A stretch of DNA of 64,000 nt from Sipunculus nudus (lineage: Eukaryota > Annelida > Sipuncula > Golfingiida > Sipunculidae). Positions 37,201-49,200 of this stretch are shown in pieces. A program made the position numbers and the translations under genes. The notes under the pieces are model-generated. The model had not been told where the DNA came from. It saw nothing but the letters and a program-made list of their open reading frames with translations, and did no database searches. Location of the stretch: positions 75,066,426 through 75,130,425 of the forward strand of contig CM049309.1 in NCBI GenBank assembly GCA_026874595.1. Direction: 5' to 3'. Each line of letters begins with the position of its first letter. Positions within the stretch are counted from its first letter, which is position 1.

Positions 37201-40200
37201 ATAATCATATCAGTTATATTTCATTTTAAAAAATCATATGATTCTCTCATTATTTTTAATAAAAATTATATTTGGGACAATATTTGTAATTTTTTTAAAT
37301 AAATAGTTAAACTCTTATATTATATGTTCTGCTTATAAGTTATATGGCCAAGTCAAAATCTGTGTGACAATAGTACTCCAATTGTTAATAAAATAAATGA
37401 AATCAATCCTCTTCCCTGTCTCCAAAGGTACTATCAAAATCATACATAAGCTAAACAACAACAACTCATAATACAGCTTATATTTATTACCACACAAAAC
37501 CAGCATGTGCCTCATTTCTAAATAATATTTTTTTATCATATATAACAGCTGAGCGTCGTGACCCATAGGTCCCTTGTTTTTGTTTTGCTGCATGATCTGT
37601 AGCTTGTGTACCCCGTCAGTAATGAAACTGTTGTCTTGTAGGGCGAATATATAGACGCAACAATAGGTGCAATGCTTGGAATCTCAACGATGGCAGGTAG
37701 GGGGCGCTAGCAGTACAGTTGCCACACCAGCTTGCTTTTTGTTTGTGTTTTCACTGTGTGCAGTGCTGCCTTGCTTTCATTTTCAGATCTTTATTGCTGT
37801 ATACTGCTGTCTTCCAGCATACGGCTTAATTTCAGCTGACTTTATTGTCGCTGCCTGACCCATTATGTATGACCTTTGACCTTTTCCATCAGGCAGTCAA
37901 TGTAGCTGACATATAACTTTGAACTTCTTTTTATGCCCCCGCCACAAAGTGGCCGGGTCATATAGTTTTACCCATGTCCGTCATTCCGTCCTTCCGTCAT
38001 TCCGAAATCAAACAGTTGTACGGACTTTTTTTCGCAATGCCTGCAGATATTGGCCTAATTTTTGGTGTGTGGGCAGATATAGACCAGTTACAGATCGAGT
38101 TCGCGTTTCATCCCGATTGACCTACTTTTGACCGTTTTACGGCTCCTAAACTTAGAAAATTTCATGAAAAATAGAAATATTCATGACAGATACACATGTA
38201 CGGACTTTTTTTCGCAATGCCTGCAGATATTGGCCTGATTTTTGGTGTGTGAGCAGATATAGACCAGTTACAGATAGAGTTCGCGTTTCCTCCTGGTTGA
38301 CCTACTTTTGACCGTTTTACGGCTCCTGAACATACAAAATTTCATGAAAAATATGAAATTTCATGACAAATACACATGTACGGACTTTTTTTCGCAATGC
38401 CTGCAGATATTGGCCTGATTTTTGGTGTGTGGGCAAATATAGACCAGTTACAGATCAAGTTCACGTTTCGTCCCGGTTGACCTACTTTTGACCATTGTAC
38501 AAACATAGAAAATTTCATGAAAAATAGAAATATTCATGAAAGATACACATGTACAGACTTTTTTTCGCAATGCCTGCAGATATTGGCCTGATTTTTGGGG
38601 TGTGGGCAGATATAGACCTGTTACAGATCGAGTTCGCGTTTCGTCCTGGTTGACCTACTTTTGACCGTTTTACGGCTCCTGAACATAGAGAATTTCAGGA
38701 AAAATATGAAATATCATGACAAATACACATGTACGGACTTTTCTTCACAATACCTGCAGATATTGGCCTGATTTTTGGTGTGTGGGCAGATAATGACCAG
38801 TTACAGATCAAGTTCAGGTTTTGTCCCAGTTGACCTATTTTTGACCGTTTGACGGTGCTCTAACAAAGAAAATTTCATAAAAAGGTGCATATGTATGGAC
38901 TTTTTTTCGCAGTGCCTGCAGATACGGGCCTGATTTTTGGTGTGTAGGCAGATAATGACCAGTTACAGATCGAGTTCTTTTTTTCTCTCAGTTGACCTAC
39001 TTTTGACCATTTGACTGCTCCTGAACATAGAAAGTTTCATGAAAAATATAAATTTTCATAACAAATGCACATGTATGGACTTTTTTTCAAAATGCCTGCA
39101 TATACTGGCATGATTTTTGGTGTGTTGCTTGATAATGACCCGTTACAGATCGAGTTTGCATTTTGCCCTTATTGACCTACTTTTGACCATACGACACCTC
39201 CTGAACTTAAAAAAAATTTTCTAATTTGCCCAAGGCGGGGGCATTCGTGTCGTTCCGACACATCTAGTTTTAAATGCAATAGTGTATAATTTTTTATAAA
39301 TTTCTCTGTCAGCTTTTTAGCTCAGCTGACTATAAGTCATCTGAGTTATAGTCGTGGTCCATTGTCCGTCGTTCGTCCGTCTGTCTTGCCATCCGTCCGT
39401 CCAGATGTCCGTCCGTAAGACTGGCATGTTTCGACACCATTGGACCTACTAATCTGAAATATGGCATACAGTTAGATGTCCCCAAAATCTCCTACCATGC
39501 CAAAAATTGGGTCAAAAAGACTGTTCATTTGAGATATTCAGGAAAAACCTTAATTTTTTATTAGAAATCTATTTTCACACTTCAGGACTGCCTAATATCA
39601 AAACCACTCATCTGGTTTTCTTCTTATTTACCATAAATATTCTTCTATATAGTTCCTATGTACATGCCAGAAATTAAGTCGGTATTATTTAATTTAAAAA
39701 AGTAATAGGCCCAAACATAATGGACTTTGTAAAAAAATCAGGAAAGATATTTGGTCACTTAAGACCAAAAGTGTTAAAGGTAGGGACTTTTTTTCAGTAA
39801 TACAACTTTAATTGATCAAAATTTAATTGTATACCAAAAATTAGATCAAAATCTGTTAAATTTTTTAAATATTGGCAAAAATATAAAATTGGTACCTTTA
39901 ATTTTGCCCAACTTTGGCCATGGCACGTTTTTTTCCTGTAAGTACTGTGGATTTAATTTTCACAGCATGTACAATTAAGGATTTAATCTGTTAAAATCTG
40001 AAATTTGAAAATAAAAGCTGCAAAATTAGGCTAGGTATTGAATTTTTTTGGAGGCTCTTGTTGTATTCCCCTTACATTGTCAAGCAGTCCACTTAGGTGA
40101 CTGGAGATCATTCAGTGCAGCTCTCTCCACTGAGTTGAGCTTACTCAGGCTGTCTGCAGTTAATACCATACCATAGGGAGCCTTTTTCTCTGGCACCCCT

Positions 40201-43200
40201 TCCCCCCCCCCCCCCCCCCCTTCTGTTGACGGCCTGTACTATGAACTAGATGAATCTTAAAATTAACTTATTTTCAGCTACGAGCAGTAACAATGGAGAC
40301 CCCTCCCCCCCACCCACCCCTTCAATACACAGGACTATTAAACAAGATGAATCTTATAATTTTAATTATAATAAATTCTTTTTTTTATGAGACTTGGACA
40401 ATTTTGATTGTTTAAAGAAAAAAAAAAACTGGAATTTAATCCTAATATTCAAATGTGATAAAATATTAGGATCTAATGTAAGTGCTAACTGACAAGATTT
40501 AAGAAGATATAAATACTTTGTAGCATTTCATTCATATCTCTTAAAGTTGGTGGGGCCAAGGTGTGAATAACACTGAACTTTTGAAAACTTAATTACCTTC
40601 ACACATTATTTGTTTCTGAAATGTTACTTTTATATAACACTTACCGTAGGCCTATTTGTTCCCTTGGTGCATCACTGAATGGTTTAGCTCATGTCCATTA
40701 TTCTATAATTTACAGAGTTTCTTTTAGCAGGGCCATTTTCTCATAGCTTTTCTAAAGATAATATACATGAAAAACCAAAAGAAATAAAAATATTTTGCAG
40801 TTACTAATATTTTCCAAAATTCAGCTGAGCGATGTGACCCATGGGTCCCTTGTTTACTTTGATTAAATCATATTTATAAATAGAAAAATAATAAATTAAG
40901 TTAAATATACTGTATATTTCTCTATAAAAACATTTTTAATTTTTCTAATTGAGTGAACAAACTTCAAAGAGAAATTTATTTCTTCAAATATTAAGCAAAT
41001 TAAAGATAGCAAAATAAATTAAATGGAAAAATTAAACCAAATGCACTAAGATAATGGCATTTAATTTTAAAACAGTTGAACAAATAAACATGCATATTAA
41101 CACAAAAAGGATAATTGACCAGAAAAAAATCATATTTAAGTAGTGGGAAGGCAATATACTAGAATGACGTAAATGCAGCTCTTTAGTCAGCTCTTAAGTT
41201 AGCTCTTTTAAATATATAGAGATCTGTGCCAAAGAGCTCAAGTAAGAGTAACATTCAACAGCTCCAGCATGTTCAGAGGACTCACTGGATTAATTAGAAC
41301 ATACAATCATTTCATGGAAGAAAGCTAGGGAGGACCAGGAGAGCTAGACTATTTATATTACAACCATCATGCAGTAAGTTTGAACTACACAGCTTATAGT
41401 TCTGTAAGCTCGCATAGATAGAAAATATGTTAATATCAGAAACACTGCAATTTTTTTAACCATAAATGATATCTCCTTGCTCATTTGGTTTATATCATGA
41501 ATAAAATCAAGTTGAACAGTTTGTTTTTTCAAAAGCTGCCTCAAATTGTTATATTTTATATTTATTTAAATAATTTTAAATATTCCATCGGACAATGCAT
41601 TTTCTTTATTTGTTATTTAAAAACTTGTTTATTTTATAACCTTGTTTAGTATTTCATCATACTGACTTTTTATAATGGCATGCATTCTGAAAGTATTTAA
41701 ATTGTATGTAAGTACATCATACAAACCCATTTTGATATTAATCATGATATAGGATATATTCCTTGAATTTTATAACTAGATAGAGTTATTTCTACTATCA
41801 AAATACTGCAAATATACATTTCCTGTGGAATATTTACAATTTTCATTAATAAATAAAAGAATGTGCATAACCTTTAAAGTGAATGTGAAAACTTCAACAG
41901 AGATAATTGATATTTGACTTCCAGTTTAGAGAGACCCCCTTCATATGAGTAAAAAGCTTGCGCATACGCTGCGGGAATGTTCCCACAACATACCAGCAGC
42001 CTCTGTCTGGTATCCCATTGTCCGATCAAAAAGCTAATATACAGCCTCATGAATACTGTCAGAACGTTCACGCTACTTTAAAGTGAATGTGAAAACTTCA
42101 ACAGAGATAATTGATATTTGACTTCCAGTTTAGAGAGACCCCCTTCATATGAGTAAAAAGCTTGCGCATACGCTGCGGGAACGTTTCCACAACATACCAG
42201 CAGCCTCTGTCTGGTATCCCATTGTCCAATCAAAAAGCTAATACACAGCCTCATGAATACTGTCAGAACGTTCAGGCTACACACAAGCATTCCTGGGGGT
42301 ACGTTGTGGGAACTTTCCCTCTAGGTACCAGCATTCCTGTTCGTAGATTGCGGGTATGTTCCCACTACGTACTAGCATTCCTGTTGGTACATTGTGGTTA
42401 TGTCCTGCTACATACCAGCATTCCTGTTGGTACATTGAGGATAACGTTCCCACTTCATGTTGTCACAGGCCTGATTTTTCTGTATGGGCTGCTTTAGAAA
42501 TTGGACCTGGGAAATTGTACCATTGCACACATTGTGCATAAGTTATTTGTCACCATCAGTTGGCATTTCGTGTTGACTGTATTGCAGTTCGGACCAAAAT
42601 TGGACAAATTTATTCAGTGATTCTTTACTTACATTCCCTGTACTGCTTAAGAATTTGGACCAGATATATTGTACAGTTGCAAACATTGTATGTATATATG
42701 TCTAATATATACCAGTCTGACATGGATTTATTGAAGGGGTTGAGAATTGCACAAAAATTATAATCCTTCATATAAAGAAATGCTAACAGATAAAAATAAG
42801 TGACATTTTAATTATCATAAAAAGTCTGCAAAGTGCCTGACCATTGTGTTTATGAAAATTAATTAAATATTAATAATGAATGATAACATTGCAAAAAAGT
42901 GAATGTTGCCTGGGAATTAGGTTGAAATAAATTAGTGAAAGGGTAAAGGAAGAAATCAATGAGGCAGTGACAGCTTAATTAATTTAGAAGAGTGAGAGAA
43001 TGACTTTGGAATTGTGTTAAGTTCAGTGGGGGTTAATGGAGAGAGCTCTGTGGAGTTGTTCATTATCTTTTCTTACATTTTAACAATTAACCTCCCCAAG
43101 AGGAGAGGTTCTTTGAAGTGGAGGCTCAGCGTTCTCTTATTAATGGCCACATCTTAGAGGAAACTGCCAGGTTTAATGATGCTCAAGGACCACAAAGGTA

Positions 43201-46200
43201 ACACAATCACTACTTAAACATTGGTCTAGACTTTACACAGGTCCAAGCTGAGGTGCCATTTTGTCTTGGACTGCATTGAAGTTCAGGAGCAAAATTTTAA
43301 AAATTTCACCAATTTATTCAGTGCAGCTGTAGTATAATCTGCTTTAATATTTTATCACCGTAATTCTATTTCATGATTACATCTGTAAATATAAGCATCA
43401 ATGGTTACTTTACAAAGTTACACAGTTTTAATTTGGCCAATTTCATTTTCACCAAAATTTACATATATTTCCTATTTCTAGGTTCAAGAACTGGGTATAA
43501 AAGTTATCCACTTTTAAATAAGTAAAACAAATATTTACTGACAAGTCTGTGGCCATCTACAGTGTTAATGTTACATAAAATTTTCATGAATGGAGCACCT
43601 GATTCTGTGCTATAGATTTCAGAAAAAGTAATAGCTTAGCTGATTAGCTTAATTCATCCATAATACATGTTTATTCTACATTCTCTGTAATTAACTAAAT
43701 AAATGTTTGATACTTACCTACTTATGTCATCACACAGATAAAATCATATTTATTAGCAATAGAATATCAGTGGCTACAATCAACTGGTCATGAATTTCTA
43801 ATATTCATCTGTCAGATTTGACTTGTCCAGTAAATGGAATGATTTTGCCAAGATAAGAACTAAATCAATAACAGAGAAAAACAAAACTTTGCCTGTGGCA
43901 GGTTCTACAAACCAACTATTTATTAATATTCCCTTAAAAATTCCCAAGGGAAATCATCTGTGAATATTTTGTCTGTTGAAATTATTTGTGGGTCTGACTC
44001 AGTGTCATGAGATCATTTGCATGTCTGGGTCAAGGTCATTAAATCATTTGCCTGTGTGGATAAAGGTCATAAGGTCATGTTCATATATGAGTCAAGGTCA
44101 TTTTGTTAGCTGCTTGAACCTTGGTGACCGAGCTGTCCTGTTTCTGTTTTACTGTTTTCAAATCTCTGTTTCTACTTACATGACTGGCTCTCTATTTCTC
44201 TGCTGTATATACCTTACAGGGCGAGCAGATAGACAGCACCATTGGTGTTGTGTTTGGTATCTCTACTATGGCAGGTACAGTATAGACAAATGAGGTACCG
44301 TGTTACCCCATGCATTTGCCAACAGTTCACCCACCAAATTTAGGCAGTACTGCCATGCTATACTTTTTTAAACATATTTTTTTATCAGGAAAGACTATGC
44401 TTTTTCATAATTTTCAAATGGTTTATATTTTTTAAATTTTTTCTCAAATTATCATCTTCAAGATGTGATTTTAGTCTGTTTACATGAACATAGCCTTATT
44501 TCAATTTTTCATTCCTTGGCCCACACTTTCAACATATTTGATATTTAATGACTTTTTCATGACCTTCAACATAAATGCATGACCTTTTCACCACAACTTT
44601 GACAAGAAGCAGTTCAGTTCATCCATTACAGTTTACAAGTGACAGGGTTTCCACACTCCCAAAAGATTGATTTTTCATTACATTTTTGAAAATTTCCAAA
44701 CAATCATGGCTTTTAAAGGGCATTTAAACCCTGCTTTTGCTAAGTGTTCACTCTCTAATGTTGGCATCTACCATCAATCAGTGCTGAAGTTCCAATTCCT
44801 TCTCCAGGGCTCCACACTGACAGTTAACCTCTTGCCCGGGGCAAGTTAAAGTTCCAAAACATGGTTGTAGGGCAACCAAACTGACTAGCAAGTGGATCCA
44901 ACATAAACTTTAACAAAATGGCCTGAATCTTAGCCATTTTCCTTCTTGGAGAAATGAAATCATATTGTTATACCTCTATCTTAAATCACCTGCATGTTTA
45001 TCTGTGCATGCAAATGCTGAAAAGAAATATTTTCAACAACAAACAATTGAATATGTTCATTGTTGCAAATTAATTATGTGGAACACACTATTTGAGTTTC
45101 AAGCTGTGATCACTGATTTTGTAAGACAAGTAAAAACTCATGGAGGGCAAGTAAAAGCTGTCCAAGACTATACTTGTCCTACTCAAGTACTTTAAAAAGT
45201 TCATGTCGAGCCCTGCTCTCTGTTTCTTTTAATTAGGTCAAAATCTCACTCAAGTGTTAATTTGCATCATGCTTTCATGTTGCCATTTTTGGTGTATACT
45301 GTACGTATAGGATTTGTTACATGTCAAACACATACAATGTACATAGAAATTTGCTTATTATATATTATTCCATTATTACATTTTTCATAAATTTATATCT
45401 TCAATAATCGACCACCCTGGCCTACTGTTAATATTTCCTGTAGTCATAGTTTTGTAACATAAAGGGGTTTCACTTTTCTTTGAATATGTGATTAAAAAGT
45501 AATACCTTTATTTGCTTATGATTAATCTTCCATCATAAATTTTCCTGCATGAAAAAGACAGGGATTTCTTTGTTACCCTAAAGGAACACTAGGTGGTGCT
45601 GATTAACAAAAGAGGTACTACTGTTTATATTTATTATAATTTCAAAGTACCCTGTTACTTTGGTTTGTGCTTTAGAAAAGACATGTTCACACTCACAGAG
45701 ATGCAAAAATTTCATTCTTTACTGTTCTATATTATTTAGAAAATTTCAGTTTTGTATCTTTTTAACAGTCTTGTGTAATTCAGTAATCTTGTATATTGCA
45801 AATCTTCTAATAGACTTGTAATTTCATTGTGCCATATTTAAATGAGAATTGATTTGCTTTAACAAGATATTGTAAAATAATACGATATTATTTTAACTGC
45901 AACAACTGTTTAATAATGGATGTATTGATAGTTATCGTACCATAATTAATAAGCCTTGATATTGCTTTAAGTGGTTTCATGAATTAGTGCATATCCTTAG
46001 GCAAGAATACAAAAGATAATCCAGTTTTAAGGCCTGTAGGAATAACATTCTAGTCATTATGAAGTTGTATGTTTTACTTAAATATCACTGGATGTATTGT
46101 TCAGTTATTAATTTAATGGGAGCTCCTGGACTCGGTGATAACTTTGTTGGTATGTGCTGCCCCCTATTAACAAGTTGTGAAAGTAATTTGCTTTATAGTT

Positions 46201-49200
46201 GAGCTAATTTGAGGCATAAAAATACCATTACTTCCTGCCTTATCATAATGTTTTATCTCTTTTTCAGCTGCTGCTTTAGGTAATCTGATATCAGATGTGG
46301 CAGGCGTGGGGTGAGTTATCATCGAAAAATTATAGTTCAGTTTATTAGCATTATAACCTTATGACTAAAAGTAATGATAAACCTTGATTGATATATAATT
46401 TTTTTACTGCAGAAAATTTAGTCCATATTTAATATTTATAGACAGTCAATATTGATGTCAATATTTATGCAGATTTGTTGCAATTAGCGAATGTATAAAT
46501 GAATCGAAATTCAGAGCACTACAAAAAAAACGATTTTATTGGTTTACATTCTTACATATGCCAGTAGTAACTGGGCTGGCCCAATATACAGTGAAACTCC
46601 TACTTGCTGACAACTCAGTAAATTGGACAGCTCACTAATGCAGACACTTAATCTCAGTCCCTTCAAATTTGCCTCTATATTATGTTTAACGTAAACTCAG
46701 TAGAGCGGACAACTCACTATCCCAGACAACGGACAAACTTTTCCCGTCCCGCCTACGTTAACAGTACATATTACGACCCTATAAAGCGGACAGACATCGG
46801 GAGTTTCATTTTTGTTCTTATATCTGTCGGGAGATGGCACCCTGAGGTCGTGACCTCATATGACCTGTTTTGGTCAAAGCTACAGCCAAAGAATAGTGTA
46901 ATTTGTTAAACCATCATGATGTAACATGTGAATATACAGTCATAATTGTTGTTTATTTCTATAATGTGTAGATATCACAATCATTACTTTATAAAGTTTG
47001 GCTGGTCAATCAGAAAAAAACTTAGCTTTCAAACAGCTTTTCATTTGACAAGACCTTCATTAAAGACTAAAGTTTGTGCATTGTGTTTGGCATCCGGCCC
47101 GGGGAGCCTGAACTAGTTCGCAACAGTTTGCACTTTGTAATGGTAAATGCATTGTGAAGACTATGTTTTAACAAATAATCATGCTGTTCGGATGCTGTCA
47201 GTAATCATACCTAGTGCAACCATCCATCAACTATGCTTACTAAGAATATGAAGCATGGTATGTTGAAGTGAAACTGCCTAGATCAGTGTGTGAGGCCTTG
47301 CTGATTAAGTTGAAAGTGAGAAAATGTTTGTCTTACCTTTTTTTTAATTATATTTTATAAATTACAAATGACTATTTATGCTATTGAAAATGATTCAAAG
47401 AAAATTTATGTATTTCAAATTAAGCGTAAACTAAATCAAAACAGAGTATATCAGTCAATGAAGAATTGATGCAATATGCCAAACTCCTCTAAACAGGAAA
47501 ACTTACTAATACAGACAAAATCCTCCAGTCCCTTGAGTGTCCGGCTTAGAGTGTTACTGTATATCAAATTTATTGATCAGTGCAAGAAGAGTGACACAAT
47601 TATCAGTGGGTCAAAAAAGAAAATAACAGAATTAGTAATGCCTCTAAAATACTTTTGAAAAACAAGAATTGATATAAAAATAATTGCAGCCTCCGTAAAC
47701 TTGCACAATTAACCAAACAATTTTTTAGCTCAGCTGACTATAAGTCATCTGAGCTATAGTCGTGGTCCATTGTCCGTCCGGATGTCTGTCCGTAAGACTG
47801 GCACGTTTCGACACCATTGGACCTACGAATCTGAAATTTGCCATACAGTTAGATGTCCCCAAAATCTCCTACCATGCCGAAAATTGGGTCAATAGGACTT
47901 CGTTCCTTCGAGATATTGAGGAAAAACCTCAATTTTTTATTAGAAATCTATTTTCACACTTCAGGACTGCCTAATATCAAAACCACTCATCTGGTTTTCT
48001 TCATTTTTACCATAAATATTCCTCTATATAGTTCCTATTTACATGCCAGAAATTAAGTCAGTATTATTTAATTTTAAAAAGTTATGGGCCCAAACATAAT
48101 GGACTTTGTAAAAAAATCAGGAAAGATATTTGGTCACTTAAGACCAAAAGTGTTAAAGGTAGGGACTTTTTTTCGGTAATACAACTTTAATTGATCAAAA
48201 TTTAATTGTATACCAAAAATTAGATCAAAATCTGTTAAATTTTTTTTAAATATTGGCAAAAATATAAAATTGGTACCTTAAATTTTGCCCAAGTCTGACC
48301 ATGGCACGTTTTTTTCCTGTAAGTACTGTGGATTTAATTTTCACAGCAGGTTTTTGTTAGCATTTTGTCTGTTAACACCAAAAATTTGAAACCAGTTGAT
48401 CAAAAACTGTAGATTTTATTCAAGTTTTCAAGCACCATGTCACATCAAGTTTACATCAAGCTAGTGTTATGCAGTTTGCTAGAGCTCAGCTCCCCAGCTT
48501 CAGCTCTAAGATCCTTAAATTTAGCATACAGTTAGATGTCTCCAAAATCCCCTACCATGCCAAGAATTTTATCACTAGGACTTTAATTCCTTCGAAATAT
48601 TAATGAAAAACTTCATTTTTCCATTAAAAACCCATTGTTACACTATAAGATTGCCTAATATCAAAACCACTGATCTGACTTTGATCATATATAATATGCA
48701 TATTTTTCTATACATTCGCTATGCACATGCCAGAAATGATGTCAGTATTGTGTAATTGTTTTAAGTTATGGGCCCAAACATAATGCACTTTTTAAAAAAT
48801 CAAGAAATATATTTACTCCCTTAACAAGAGGATTGCTGAAGCTAGAGATTTTTTGTCAGGGATGTAACATTATTTAATCAAGATTCAATTGAATACCAAA
48901 AATTAGTTCTGAATTTTTCAAATTTTATAAGTTATTAGTATAAATATAAAATTAGTACCTTAAATTTTGCCCAACTTTGACCATGGCACGTTTGTTTCCT
49001 GAGAGCACTGTTGATATAATTTTCATATCATGCACACATAAGGATTTCATCTTTGTAGTTTAGAAAGCTGAAAGAAATTGGCCAAATATTGTAGCTTTTA
49101 TCAATTTTTATATGAGACCATGTCAGACCCAGGCTTAATCCAGCCCCTCTTTAGTCACCTCTATGTTGACCTTGTTGACCTTTCATCAGATAATGCATGC

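Larger units (their letters stand above)
40853..44219 (+). other. TMEM65 intron with tandem repeats
   Basis: Besides the repeats listed separately (41872-42455, 43985-44115), this stretch is AT-rich with no feature supported. Confidence 0.5.
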
